A DNA stretch of 64,000 bases from CAITSH01 sp025356665 (GCA_025356665.1 JANXRV010000146.1:51581-115580), one strand, 5' to 3'; positions 35,658 to 44,650 are shown, counted from the stretch's first letter. Made by a program: numbers and translations. The notes: generated by a model from the sequence alone, not told the origin.

Positions 35658-35682
35658 ATCGTGGCTGCGGCAGCGGGCGGAT

Positions 35683-35717
35683 GGCTGCAAATGCCCGTCT
35701 GGCGCGGCTTTTCAGAC
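35683..35717 (+). repeat. 35-bp REP-like hairpin, copy B
   Basis: GGCTGCAAATGCCCG followed by TCTGGCGCGGC and TTTTCAGAC. Shares a 20-base run with copy C at 41265 and a 19-base run with the reverse complement of copy A at 10470. It lies 26 bases after the aconitase stop and might also help end transcription, although no T tract follows. Confidence 0.75.
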
Positions 35718-35899
35718 GATTCGTTGTGCGGCGTGACGTTGCGACCGGCTGGGTGAAGCAAAACGGCGCAGTGGTCTTTGGATGGGTGCGCGCAGACGGA
35801 CGGTATGATGCTGCTGCTGTCGCCGACCTTAACGGTTTAAGGTTTGAGGTTTAAGGCCAAGAAGAGGCGTTCCGTAGCCAGGAATTTTGGATTTTCACC

Positions 35900-36655
35900 A
35901 TGTTCGCATCTGAAACTGCCATGCTGTTGCTGCTCGTGACCGGGGTGTTCCTTGCCTCCGGCTTCGTCAAGGGCGCCGTGGGTATGGGCTTGCCGTCTGT
36001 TTCGATTGGCCTGCTCACGCTGGCGGGCATGTCGCCGGCGCACGCAGCTGCAGTGGTGTTCCTGCCTGCGCTGGTGACCAATCTTTGGCAGGGCTTGTCC
36101 GGGCCGGCGCTGGGCGCGTTGGCAGCGCGCTTCTGGAGCATGATGGCGCTGGCTTTTGTCGGAACGCTGCTCGGTTCCGTTGTCATGGTCGGTGGGAATG
36201 CCAAGCTGGCGGTGTTCGCGCTGGGCGTCGTGCTCTTTCTGTCAACGGCCTTCAACCTGTTTGCGGTGCGCTTTTGCGTGCCGCGCCGGCGCGAGTGGTG
36301 GCTGTCACCGATTATGGGAATGCTGACCGGCCTGATCACTGGTGCTACCGGGGCGTTCGTGTTTCCGCTCATTCCCTATATGGCGGCGCTCGAACTGAGC
36401 AGGGAGGAGCTTATCCAACTGCTTGGCCTGACTGCCATTTTGTCATCACTCGCCTTGGGTATTGCACTGTGGTGGCACGGTTCGCTCGGGTTCTCGCTCG
36501 CCGGCACTGCGGCTTTTGCGCTGTTGCCGGCCTTTGCCGGCATGTTCATCGGCCAGACGGTGCGCCGCCATATCAGCGAGGCGGCGTTTCGTCGCGGTTT
36601 CCAGATCGGTTTGTTGTCGCTGGGGCTTTACCTCGCGCTCAAGAATATTCCCTGA
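35900..36655 (+). CDS. TauE/SafE-family permease
   Basis: 251 residues, about eight transmembrane helices. The N-terminal GFVKGAVGMGLPSVSIGLLTL and the repeat GMLTGLITGATGAFVFPLIPYM in the second half match the TauE/SafE (sulfite/organosulfonate exporter) fold, in which two related halves each carry a Gly-rich kink. The family moves small organic anions. Being downstream of a Bug/aconitase group, it could export or import a carboxylate. The space to the aconitase is 242 bases, so independent transcription is possible. The ATG at 35900 lacks a close ribosome site. Confidence 0.88.
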   Translation: MFASETAMLLLLVTGVFLASGFVKGAVGMGLPSVSIGLLTLAGMSPAHAAAVVFLPALVTNLWQGLSGPALGALAARFWSMMALAFVGTLLGSVVMVGGNAKLAVFALGVVLFLSTAFNLFAVRFCVPRRREWWLSPIMGMLTGLITGATGAFVFPLIPYMAALELSREELIQLLGLTAILSSLALGIALWWHGSLGFSLAGTAAFALLPAFAGMFIGQTVRRHISEAAFRRGFQIGLLSLGLYLALKNIP

Positions 36656-36703
36656 TCAGCAGTTGTAGTCGCAGACACCGCGCGTATTTTTTTGCCGCAG
36701 CGC

Positions 36704-37387
36704 TTACTTGCCCCGGTACAGTTCCGGGAATTCCTTTTTCAGCGCGGCCAGTTTGGGCAGGTCGTTGAATACGATGTAGGGCTGGTTGGGATTGCGGGCG
36801 AGGTAATCGAGGTGGTAGGCCTCGGCCTGGTAAAAGGCTTTCATCGGCACCAGCTGCGTGACGATGGGCTTGGGGTAGGTCTTGGCCGTCTGCAACTGGT
36901 TGATATAGGCCTGTGCGATTCTTTGCTGTTCGACCGAGGTGTGAAAAATAGCCGATCGGTATTGCGTGCCGCTGTCCGGGCCCTGGCGGTTGAGTTGGGT
37001 CGGGTCGTGCGCGGCGGAGAACAAGACCTTCAGCAGCGTACCGTATGAAACCTTGGACGGGTCGAACACCACCTTGACGGCTTCGGCGTGCTCGGTCGAG
37101 CCGCGGCTCACCTTGTCGTAGGTCGCCGTGTCGGCGCTGCCGCCCGAATATCCGGATGTCGACGAGAGCACGCCGTTGATGTTTTTGAACACCGCCTCTA
37201 TGCCCCAGAAGCAGCCGGCGGCAAACACCGCGGTCTCCTGGCCGGGGCTCTTGGCCAGCGCTGCATCCACGACCGGCTTGGGCAGGGGTCTGGTTTCGCC
37301 TTCGGCGCGCGCCTGGCTGCAGAGGGTGCACAAAATGAGCGCGGTGCTGAGCAGAATGCATACTTGGGAGAGCAGGTGCTTGTTCAT
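36704..37387 (-). CDS. msrA: Peptide methionine-S-sulfoxide reductase, secreted form
   Basis: 227 residues. A signal peptide (residues 1-28, ending ARA) precedes the catalytic GCFWGIE motif with Cys59. GYSGG, EAVKVVFDPSKVSYGTLL, QYRSAIF and AYHLDYLARNP are typical of MsrA. No cysteine is present in the mature protein apart from Cys59, so it lacks the usual resolving cysteines and must be reduced by another route. It would repair methionine sulfoxide in periplasmic proteins. It is monocistronic and convergent with the TauE/SafE gene. Confidence 0.95.
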   Translation of the reverse strand: MNKHLLSQVCILLSTALILCTLCSQARAEGETRPLPKPVVDAALAKSPGQETAVFAAGCFWGIEAVFKNINGVLSSTSGYSGGSADTATYDKVSRGSTEHAEAVKVVFDPSKVSYGTLLKVLFSAAHDPTQLNRQGPDSGTQYRSAIFHTSVEQQRIAQAYINQLQTAKTYPKPIVTQLVPMKAFYQAEAYHLDYLARNPNQPYIVFNDLPKLAALKKEFPELYRGK

Positions 37388-37712
37388 AGGGGCTGGTTCC
37401 TTTGGTATGTCGTGTGCGTTCGTCGTTGCAGTGTCTCAAAGCTTACATCTATGCGGTATGGCCGCGCTCCGGTTTCCAGTTACCGGTTAATTGTGACGCA
37501 TGCTTGGGTGATGTTTCATAGGCGAATCAAGCCGATATATTGTTGACACAATCAGCTAACTTTGAAACACTGCTTTTCATATAAAAACTGCTGTTTCATA
37601 AGTGAAACGCGCATGGTATCGCCAACATACCGTGCCGCTCGAGTCGAGCCAAGGGCGTTGGAGTCGCCTCGTTCGACAGCCTTTTGAGTACATTGAAAAC
37701 ACGGAGCCTTTA
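37388..37712. promoter_or_regulatory. Intergenic region with GTTTCA/TGAAAC inverted repeats
   Basis: No gene is evident in this 325-base AT-richer stretch between divergent msrA and the molybdenum hydroxylase gene. It contains the perfect inverted repeat GTTTCATAAGTGAAAC (37593-37608), a related pair TGAAAC-N5-TTTTCA (about 37563-37579), a half-site GTTTCATAG near 37513, and a TTGACA at 37543-37548. The symmetry suggests an operator for an IclR/GntR-type regulator not encoded nearby. Confidence 0.45.
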
Positions 37713-40082
37713 ATGGCGCAAAATCCGACCGGTTCATCCATGATAGGCAAGTCGATCCGCCGCGTGGAGGATGACCGCCTGCTGCGCGGCAAGGGGCAAT
37801 ACCTCGCCGACCTGAGCCCGCAGGGAACTTTGCACGCGGTTTTTGTCCGCAGCCCCCATGCGCATGCAAAGATTGTCCGCATCGACACAAGCGCCGCGCG
37901 CGCCTTTGCCGGTGTCATCGGTGTGTTCACCGCCGCTGATACAACGCACACCACCGAGCCCATTTGCGTGTCCGGAGAGGTGCATACGCCCGAGCGCCTG
38001 CAGCGCGAACTGAAGCCGCTCGACCGTCTGCATCCTATCCCGCTGTTCCCGTCTGAAAAAGTCACCTACGTCGGCCACCCTGTGGCGATGATTGTTGCCG
38101 AGAGTCGCGTCGCGGCGCTCGATGCGCTCGAGCTGGTTGAGGTCGAGTATGAGCACCTGCCGGTGGTGACTGACCCGGTCGAAGCGCTCAAGTCCGGCGC
38201 GCCGCTGGTAGAGCCGGCATGGAATACCAATCTTGCGCTGTCGGTGGCCACCGGCAAGGGAGACCCGGACGCGGCCTTTGCCGGCGCGGCAGTGGTGGTG
38301 GAGGAAGAGTTCCGCACCCACCGTTATGTCGCCTCGCCGATGGAGACGCGCGGCATCCTTACCGTCGTCGAACCCTTTAGCGGCGCGCTCACGGTATGGG
38401 CGAGCACCCAGACACCGCATGTGCTGCAGACCATTCTTGCCAGCACACTGCGCATGCCGGTTGAGCGCATTCGTGTCGTTGCCTGCGACGTGGGTGGCGG
38501 CTTCGGGCAGAAGGGCATACAGGCGGTGGAAGATGCGCTGGTGCCTTTTGCCGCGCGCGAACTCGGCCGCCCGGTTCGCTGGGTTGAAGAACGTGGCGAG
38601 AACCTGACCGCGGCGGCACATGCGCGCGACCAGGTGCACCGCATCGCCATGGCCGCCGACAAGGACGGCAATATCCTTGCAGTTCGCGATGACGTGATTG
38701 TCAATTTCGGCGCCTATAACGTCATCGGGCTGGTGGTGCCTTACAACACACTTTCACATCTGCTGGGCGCCTACCACGTGCCCAACGCGCATATCTCGGT
38801 GCGTGCTGCGCTGACCAATACCTGTTTCACCACGCCTTACCGCGGCGCCGGCCGGCCCGAAGCGGTGTTCGCAATGGAGCGCATCATTGATCGGCTTGCC
38901 GCAAAGCTCGGCATGGATCCGGCTGACGTGCGCGCGCGCAATCTGGTCAAGGCCGAAGCCATGCCCTACGACACCGGTCTGCTGTATCGCGACGGCAATC
39001 CGCAGGTTTACGATTCGGGCAATTTCCCCGAATTGCTGAAGCGCGCGCGTGCCATGATCAAACTCGATGATATTCGTGCCGCGCAAAAGTCTGCCAAGCC
39101 CGGCGGCAAGTTGATTGGCGTCGGCTTTGCCCTTTATGTCGAGGGCTCGGGCATGGGGCCCTTTGAGGGCGCGGTGGTGCGCGTGCTGCCCTCAGGGCGC
39201 GTGCAAGTGGCGACCGGCGCATGCAGCCAGGGCCAGGGGCATCGCACCGTGTATGCGCAAATCACCGCTGATGCGCTCGGCGTGCCCTTTGACTCCGTTG
39301 ATGTGATCGGCGGTGACACCGCGACCATCGCCTACGGCATCGGCACCATCGCCAGTCGCAGTACCGTCACCGCCGGCAATGCCATCCACAAAGCGTCGCT
39401 CAATGTAAAAGATCGCGCGCTCGAAATCGCTTCCGGCCTGATGGAAACGGCCGTGCCCGATCTTGAACTGGTCGACGGGCAGATTCGCACAAAGGGTATC
39501 CCTGAGCGCGCCATGTCCATCGCCCAGGTGTCGCAGGCGGCGGCAAAGATGGTGCTCAAGCAGGGCGCGCCCGGTGACGGGCTGCTCGCCGACACGGCGT
39601 ATTTTGTGCCGCCGACCGTGACCTATTCGAGCGCTGCGCACGCCGTGGTGGTCGGCATTGATCCGGACACCGGCGTGGTGACGCTGGAGCGTTACGTCGT
39701 CGTGCACGATTGCGGCCGCGTGGTCAATCCGCTGCTCGCCGACGCGCAGGTGGTCGGCGGCATCATGCAGGGCATAGGCGGCATACTGCGCGAGGAAATG
39801 ATCTACGACGAGGCCGGCCAGCCTGTGACCGGTAGTTTTATGGATTACGCCATACCCATCGCCGCGGACATGCCGCCTATAGAACTTGACCATATCGAGA
39901 GCCTCTCGACGCGCAACCCGCTGGGTGTTAAAGGGTTGGGCGAGGGCGGCGCGATCGGTCCGCCGGCGGCGATTGCCAATGCGGTCGAAGATGCGCTCAG
40001 GCCTTTTGGTATTGTCATTCGCCGCGGACCGCTGACCTCGGCATGCATCCATCGCCTGCTTCAGGGGGCGGAGCAAAACTAA
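37713..40082 (+). CDS. Molybdenum hydroxylase large subunit (xanthine dehydrogenase/CoxL family), orphan
   Basis: 789 residues from the ATG at 37713. An N-terminal a/b-hammerhead (about 10-120) is followed by the molybdopterin-binding domains. Motifs are VACDVGGGFGQKG near 260, TPYRGAGRPEAVFAMERIID near 370 and GVKGLGEGGAIGPPAAIANAVEDAL near 750, which holds the catalytic Glu. The active loop reads PYRGAGRPE rather than the Cys loop of form I CO dehydrogenase (AYRCSFR), so it is not a CO oxidiser. Partner FAD and [2Fe-2S] subunits are not adjacent, so they must be elsewhere. A Bug gene follows. Confidence 0.92.
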   Translation: MAQNPTGSSMIGKSIRRVEDDRLLRGKGQYLADLSPQGTLHAVFVRSPHAHAKIVRIDTSAARAFAGVIGVFTAADTTHTTEPICVSGEVHTPERLQRELKPLDRLHPIPLFPSEKVTYVGHPVAMIVAESRVAALDALELVEVEYEHLPVVTDPVEALKSGAPLVEPAWNTNLALSVATGKGDPDAAFAGAAVVVEEEFRTHRYVASPMETRGILTVVEPFSGALTVWASTQTPHVLQTILASTLRMPVERIRVVACDVGGGFGQKGIQAVEDALVPFAARELGRPVRWVEERGENLTAAAHARDQVHRIAMAADKDGNILAVRDDVIVNFGAYNVIGLVVPYNTLSHLLGAYHVPNAHISVRAALTNTCFTTPYRGAGRPEAVFAMERIIDRLAAKLGMDPADVRARNLVKAEAMPYDTGLLYRDGNPQVYDSGNFPELLKRARAMIKLDDIRAAQKSAKPGGKLIGVGFALYVEGSGMGPFEGAVVRVLPSGRVQVATGACSQGQGHRTVYAQITADALGVPFDSVDVIGGDTATIAYGIGTIASRSTVTAGNAIHKASLNVKDRALEIASGLMETAVPDLELVDGQIRTKGIPERAMSIAQVSQAAAKMVLKQGAPGDGLLADTAYFVPPTVTYSSAAHAVVVGIDPDTGVVTLERYVVVHDCGRVVNPLLADAQVVGGIMQGIGGILREEMIYDEAGQPVTGSFMDYAIPIAADMPPIELDHIESLSTRNPLGVKGLGEGGAIGPPAAIANAVEDALRPFGIVIRRGPLTSACIHRLLQGAEQN

Positions 40083-40170
40083 CAGGCTGTTGAAAATTGC
40101 TTATCCATGATCGAAATGACGTCATCGGCATGCAAGCTTCCCTCTCAATAGCCGCTGATTCGGGGGATTT

Positions 40171-40193
40171 AAAGGGGGCATCGCCCCCTTTTT
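40171..40193. terminator. Intrinsic terminator AAAGGGGGC-ATC-GCCCCCTTT
   Basis: A perfect 9-base stem with a 3-base loop, followed by TT. It lies 89 bases after the molybdenum hydroxylase stop and 41 bases before the Bug start, so the two genes may be separate transcription units. Confidence 0.75.
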
Positions 40194-40233
40194 CCACACA
40201 CTACTAATCTTGCAGTCCAACCAGGGAGTCATC

Positions 40234-41214
40234 GTGAAAAAACTTGCATCTTCCGTAGTCGCCGTATTCAGTCTGCTGGCCTTGAGCCTGGGACCTGCCG
40301 CCGCGCAGCAGTGGCCGTCAAAGCCGGTCAAGATCATCGTGTCTTATCCGGCCGGCGGCCCGGTCGACATTCTCGGTCGCAACCTCGCCACCGGACTGCA
40401 GCAGTTGTGGAACGGCACGCCTGTGGTGGTCGAGAACAAGCCGGGCGCCAATGCCATTATCGGCACCGACTACGTCGCCAAGCAGCCGGCCGACGGTTAT
40501 ACGCTGTTGTTCGCCAATGATCCGTCACTTTCTTCGAACCAGTACCTCTACAACAAGCTGCCCTACGACCCGGTAAAAGACCTCGTTCCGGTGGTCAATG
40601 TGGCGAGCACGACGTTGATCCTGGTGACCAGCGCGTCGGTGCCGGCGAAGAACCTTGCCGAATTGATTGCGCTGGCCAAGCAAAAGCCCGGCGTGCTCTC
40701 CTACGGCAGCTTCGGCCCGGGCAGCGTGGTCCACCTGGATATGGAAGCCTTTGCCTCGGCTGTCGGCATCAAGCTGCTGCACGTGCCTTTCAAGGGTACG
40801 GCGGACGTGATGCAGGCGCTTGCCGGCGGGCAGATCGACATGGCCTTCGCCGCCATCGGACCCGCGGTACCGCAGATCAAGGCCGGCAAGATGCGCGGCC
40901 TCGGCGTGGCCAGCCTGCAACGCCAGCCGCTGGTGCCCGATGTGCCGACATTCATTGAGGCCGGAGTGCCTAATTTTGAGGCGCGTTCCTGGTTCGGTAT
41001 CGCTGCCCCCGCCGGGACACCGCGCCCCATCATCGATCGCATCGCCGCCGACGTTTTGCGCGTCGTGCAGACGCCCGATTACCGCAAGCGCGTGGTACTG
41101 GATCTCGGGCTTGATCCCTTCGAAATGGGTCCGGACCAGTTCGCCGCTTTTCTGGTCAAGGATCGCGCCAAGTACGAGCAGCGCATCAAGAACGCCAACG
41201 TCAAGCTCGACTGA
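40234..41214 (+). CDS. Bug-family periplasmic substrate-binding protein
   Basis: 326 residues from the GTG at 40234, with CAGGGAG 5 bases upstream. A signal peptide ends AAQ near residue 26. Motifs are WPSKPVKIIVSYPAGGPVDILGR, VENKPGANAIIGTD, ADGYTLLFAND and HVPFKGTADVMQALAGGQI. It follows the orphan molybdenum hydroxylase gene on the same strand but with a terminator between. Its ligand may be the hydroxylase substrate, an inference from position only. Confidence 0.93.
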   Translation: MKKLASSVVAVFSLLALSLGPAAAQQWPSKPVKIIVSYPAGGPVDILGRNLATGLQQLWNGTPVVVENKPGANAIIGTDYVAKQPADGYTLLFANDPSLSSNQYLYNKLPYDPVKDLVPVVNVASTTLILVTSASVPAKNLAELIALAKQKPGVLSYGSFGPGSVVHLDMEAFASAVGIKLLHVPFKGTADVMQALAGGQIDMAFAAIGPAVPQIKAGKMRGLGVASLQRQPLVPDVPTFIEAGVPNFEARSWFGIAAPAGTPRPIIDRIAADVLRVVQTPDYRKRVVLDLGLDPFEMGPDQFAAFLVKDRAKYEQRIKNANVKLD

Positions 41215-41264
41215 GTTTTTCGCCACGGCTGTATTGGCAGGCCGCGCAACTATCGGGGGTATGT

Positions 41265-41297
41265 GCTGAAAAGCCGCGTCTGGCGCGGCTTTTCAGC
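41265..41297 (+). repeat. 35-bp REP-like hairpin, copy C (also terminator-like)
   Basis: A perfect 14-base stem (GCTGAAAAGCCGCG, loop TCTGG, CGCGGCTTTTCAGC) between convergent Bug and VOC genes. It shares CGTCTGGCGCGGCTTTTCAG with copy B. Its position between two convergent stop codons makes a bidirectional terminator function plausible. Confidence 0.78.
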
Positions 41298-41310
41298 CTG
41301 TTGTCTGATT

Positions 41311-41715
41311 TCAGGCGACCTTGGGGTATTCGCAAACCTCGACCAGATTGCCGTCCGGATCGCGCAAATAGATGGAGCGCATGGGGCCGAGGGCGCCGCG
41401 GCGCGACACCGGGCCGGTGTCGATGGCGATGTTCTCGGCCTTGAGGTGGGCGATGACGGTGTCCAGGGGCGCAGCGGCAACAAGGCAAAAATCGCCGGCG
41501 CCCAGCGTCGGCACGCGCGCCTTGGTCGGTGTTTCGGTGGCGGCGTCCTGCAGGTTTATTTTTTGCCGGCCGAACAGCAGGGCATGCCGCGGCTGGCCCT
41601 CGGGGCCGCGGAAAAATTCGCGTTCCATGCCAAAAGCGCGTTCGTAAAAACGGCTCGCCGCCTCGATGTCGCTGACGGTGAGCACGAGGTGGTCGACGCG
41701 GTCGATGAGCTTCAT
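41311..41715 (-). CDS. VOC-family (glyoxalase/extradiol-fold) protein
   Basis: 134 residues with two beta-alpha-beta-beta-beta modules. VDHLVLTVSDIEAASRFYERAFGM near the start has the metal His9, and the C-terminal MRSIYLRDPDGNLVEVCEYP has the metal Glu. This fold includes glyoxalases, fosfomycin-resistance proteins and small extradiol dioxygenases, and which one applies cannot be decided here. It is the only gene in the window of a ring-cleavage-capable fold, but its size suits a single-domain lyase/isomerase better. It is followed upstream on the same strand by a solute-binding protein. Confidence 0.88.
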   Translation of the reverse strand: MKLIDRVDHLVLTVSDIEAASRFYERAFGMEREFFRGPEGQPRHALLFGRQKINLQDAATETPTKARVPTLGAGDFCLVAAAPLDTVIAHLKAENIAIDTGPVSRRGALGPMRSIYLRDPDGNLVEVCEYPKVA

Positions 41716-41730
41716 GCCGTGCGTTCCGGT

Positions 41731-42534
41731 TCAGCGCGCGGCCGGGGCCACGGCGACGCCTTCGATCTTGTGGCGCTCCAGCGCTTGGGCGACAAAGCCC
41801 GATGCTTTCATTTCTTCGATAAAGGCGCGCATGTACTGGATGCCCTCGTCGCGGCCCTTGGAGGTGCCCATGGCCTGGTTTATTTCCATGAAGCGGCCAT
41901 CGAGCATGCGCAAGCCCGGGACACGCTTCATGTCTTTTTCAAGTTGTTGCTTCACGCCGGCGGCGACTTCGAATTTCTTTTCAATGAACATGTCGATAAC
42001 GCCGCCCGAGGTGACAGTGCGCTCAAGCGTGGCCTGCTTGATTTCGCGCGTCAGGAACAGGTCATAGGCGCTTTTTGCCGCGACAGCGATGTGCGTGCCG
42101 GCCTTGTCGACATCGGCGTTGGCCTTGATGGCGGAGTCGTTGCGTACGACATAAGTGCCTTCGATCACGACGTAGGCGGCGGTGTAATCGGTGTCAACGC
42201 CGCGTGCCGGGTCGATGGCAAAAAAGGCGATGTCGGCCTGCTTGTTTTTGATCGCCTCAACCGATTTATTGGCGGCGTCAAAGGGCAGCAACTCAAGCTC
42301 GACGCCGAGGCGTTTGGCCAGCTCGCGTGACAGGTCCACTGAAACGCCGCTGACTTCGCCGGTGCTGGCGTCGCGCCTGGCAAGCACCGCGTTGCCGTAG
42401 TTGATCGCGGCGCGCAGCTTGCCGCTGGGGGTGAGTTGGGATACGGCGGAGGCGGGTGGGCTTGTTTGGCTAGGGTTCATTGAGCAGGCAGTCAAAAGAA
42501 GGATTGAGAAAAAGGTGCTGGCAAATCTGGGCAT
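41731..42534 (-). CDS. Family 3 extracellular solute-binding lipoprotein
   Basis: 267 residues from the ATG at 42534, preceded by AAGGA. A lipoprotein signal ends LLLTAC near residue 16. The rest is a two-lobe binding fold with GKLRAAINYGN, GEVSGVSVDLSRELAKRLGVELELLPFD and KQADIAFFAIDP, as in amino-acid ABC receptors. No ATPase or permease is near, so it works with a distant transporter or as a sensor. A longer frame through upstream repeats would encode His/Thr-rich sequence and is not favoured. It overlaps nothing; VOC follows after 15 bases. Confidence 0.88.
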   Translation of the reverse strand: MPRFASTFFSILLLTACSMNPSQTSPPASAVSQLTPSGKLRAAINYGNAVLARRDASTGEVSGVSVDLSRELAKRLGVELELLPFDAANKSVEAIKNKQADIAFFAIDPARGVDTDYTAAYVVIEGTYVVRNDSAIKANADVDKAGTHIAVAAKSAYDLFLTREIKQATLERTVTSGGVIDMFIEKKFEVAAGVKQQLEKDMKRVPGLRMLDGRFMEINQAMGTSKGRDEGIQYMRAFIEEMKASGFVAQALERHKIEGVAVAPAAR

Positions 42535-42980
42535 CGTATTGATCCTTCCAGGGCTTTGCGGTGCCGGCCGGAATGGCGCCGTCGCGGTGTGGCGTGTGTG
42601 GCGTGTGTGGAGTGTGTGGCGTGTGGCGTGTGGCGTACGGCTTGTAACGGTGTCGTGTATCGAGAAGCTCATTTTATCAGACAGGCTAGCCGTGCCCCGG
42701 CCCGCCGTGGTGTTTAGGGCTTAGAGCTTTTAGGGTAAGGGCATGCTGTATGGCGGCGCTTGCGCGCTTTGCCCTTCAAGGGCCCGGAGAGGTCTCTGCG
42801 TAGGCGGGGCGAGGTGTTATGCAGTGAATTAGTTTGGCCAAAACACGGTCTATGTGCTGTTTTGGCAGGGATTTCTGCGTAAACATGGCAAGGCGGGCAC
42901 TCTGGCGACCCCTCTTTCCGGTAGAATCGCGCCTCTCCGCAAGTGTCGCCAGTCACCCATTACCGTCCATTGGAATCACA
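42535..42980. other. 446-base intergenic region with repeats and possible promoter
   Basis: Between divergent solute-binding and ybiT genes I see no gene. The region holds the GTGTGGC array at 42587-42634, an inverted repeat with 9-base arms (GCCAAAACA at 42837-42845, TGTTTTGGC at 42858-42866), and a TAGAAT hexamer at 42922-42927 in a context that resembles a -10 element for ybiT. No -35 hexamer is convincing. Confidence 0.4.
42587..42634. repeat. GTGTGGC/GTGTGTGGC tandem array
   Basis: Seven-base and nine-base units alternate: GTGTGGC, GTGTGTGGC, GTGTGTGGA, GTGTGTGGC, GTGTGGC, GTGTGGC. They lie about 50 bases upstream of the solute-binding gene start on the minus strand. The array explains the His/Thr-rich upstream open frame. 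Confidence 0.75.
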
Positions 42981-44609
42981 TTGATCGTCACATCAGGCAT
43001 CACCATTCAGTTTGGCGCCAAGCCGCTTTTTGAAGGCGTCACCGTCAAGTTCGGCGACGGCAACCGTTACGGTCTTATCGGTGCCAACGGCTGCGGCAAG
43101 TCCACGTTCATGAAAATCCTCGGCGGCGACCTTGAGCAAAGCGCCGGCAGTGTGGCCATAGACCGCAACGAGCGCCTGGGCAAGCTGCGGCAGGACCAGT
43201 TTGCTTACGAGGACACACGCGTCCTTGACGTGGTCCTGATGGGGCACGACCAGATGTGGGCGGCGATGAGCGAGCGCGACGCCATTTACGCCAACACCGA
43301 GGCAAGCGACGAGGACTACATGCATGCGGCCGAACTCGAGGCCAAGTATGCCGAGTTCGGTGGTTATACCGCCGAGGCGCGCGCCGGCGAGTTGCTGATG
43401 GGCGTGGGCATTCCGATCGAGCAGCACGCGGGCCCAATGAGCGCGGTGGCCCCGGGCTGGAAGCTGCGCGTGTTACTGGCGCAGGTCTTGTTCGCCGATC
43501 CGGACATCATGCTGCTGGATGAGCCGACCAACAACCTTGACATTAACTCGATTCGCTGGCTCGAGGACATTCTTAACCAGCGCAACAGCACCATGGTGAT
43601 CATTTCCCATGACAGGCACTTCCTGAACAGCGTCTGCACCCACGTCGCCGATCTCGACTACGGCGAGCTGCGTGTCTACCCGGGCAATTACGATGAATAC
43701 ATGCTGGCCTCGACGACGGTGCGCTCGCAGCAGCTTGCCGCCAACACCAAGGCAAAAGAGAAGGTCGCCGAGCTGCAAGACTTCGTGCGACGCTTTTCGG
43801 CCAACAAGTCCAAGGCGCGCCAGGCCACTTCACGCGCGCGGCAGATCGAAAAAATAAAGATCGAGGATGTCAAGCCCTCGAGCCGGCAGTACCCCTTTAT
43901 TCGCTTCGACTACGACGAGAAGGATAAGCTGCACCGTCTCGCCGTCGAGGCGAAAGACCTCTCCAAGGCGTATGACAAGCCGCTGTTCAAGAACCTTGAC
44001 CTCGCCATCGAGGCGGGTGAGAAGGTCGCCATTATCGGCCCCAACGGCATCGGCAAGACCAGCTTGCTGCGCTGCCTGCTGGGTGAGGCATCGGGCGGGT
44101 TAAAGGCCGACTACGGCACGGTAAAGTGGGCGGAAAAGGCGCGTCTCGGCCATTGCTCGCAGGATCACACCGGCGAGTTCAGGGACGATGACATCCTGAC
44201 CGATTGGATGACGCAGTGGCGGCGCGAGGGTGACGACGATCAGGTGGTGCGCGGTATTCTCGGGCGCCTGCTGTTCTCTGGCGATGATGTCAAGAAACCT
44301 GCAAAGGTGATCTCCGGCGGCGAGGAGCAGCGCATGGTGTTCGGCAAGCTGATCCTGCAGCAGCCCAACGTGCTTCTGATGGACGAACCGACCAACCACC
44401 TCGACATGGAGTCCATCGAGTCGCTCAACGGCGCGCTCGAGCGTTTCAAGGGCACGCTGATTTTTGTCTCGCACGACCGCGAGTTCGTCTCATCGCTCGC
44501 CACGCGCATCATCGACATGCAGCCCGGCGGCGAGGGCAAGCCGGCGCTCATCAATGACTTCCGCGGTACCTACGAGGAGTTCCTGCGCGAGCAGGGCGTG
44601 CCCGAGTAA
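42981..44609 (+). CDS. ybiT: ABC-F ATPase YbiT
   Basis: 542 residues from the TTG at 42981, the start corresponding to the family N-terminus (VTSGITIQFG). Two ABC domains in one chain: Walker A GANGCGKST near 42 and GPNGIGKTS near 355, Walker B LLLDEPTNNLDI and LLMDEPTNHLDM. The first signature is the unusual SAVAPGWKLRVLLAQ that marks YbiT. The P-site tRNA-interaction linker lies at about 240-310. ABC-F proteins work on the ribosome rather than in transport. YbiT is thought to help translation of difficult acidic stretches. Housekeeping gene. Confidence 0.94.
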   Translation: MIVTSGITIQFGAKPLFEGVTVKFGDGNRYGLIGANGCGKSTFMKILGGDLEQSAGSVAIDRNERLGKLRQDQFAYEDTRVLDVVLMGHDQMWAAMSERDAIYANTEASDEDYMHAAELEAKYAEFGGYTAEARAGELLMGVGIPIEQHAGPMSAVAPGWKLRVLLAQVLFADPDIMLLDEPTNNLDINSIRWLEDILNQRNSTMVIISHDRHFLNSVCTHVADLDYGELRVYPGNYDEYMLASTTVRSQQLAANTKAKEKVAELQDFVRRFSANKSKARQATSRARQIEKIKIEDVKPSSRQYPFIRFDYDEKDKLHRLAVEAKDLSKAYDKPLFKNLDLAIEAGEKVAIIGPNGIGKTSLLRCLLGEASGGLKADYGTVKWAEKARLGHCSQDHTGEFRDDDILTDWMTQWRREGDDDQVVRGILGRLLFSGDDVKKPAKVISGGEEQRMVFGKLILQQPNVLLMDEPTNHLDMESIESLNGALERFKGTLIFVSHDREFVSSLATRIIDMQPGGEGKPALINDFRGTYEEFLREQGVPE

Positions 44610-44650
44610 GTTTGTCCGTCTGCAGTTTGCGCACCCGCGTCGGCGGCAGT

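Noticed and set aside
41311..41715. VOC protein as the missing extradiol dioxygenase of the oxygenase operon
   Set aside because: Single-domain size, 16 kb away, and no His-His-Glu pattern that would distinguish it from a lyase was confirmed.
42535..42672. N-terminal extension of the solute-binding lipoprotein
   Set aside because: It would be His/Thr-rich sequence from the GTGTGGC array; the ATG at 42534 has AAGGA and a proper lipoprotein signal.
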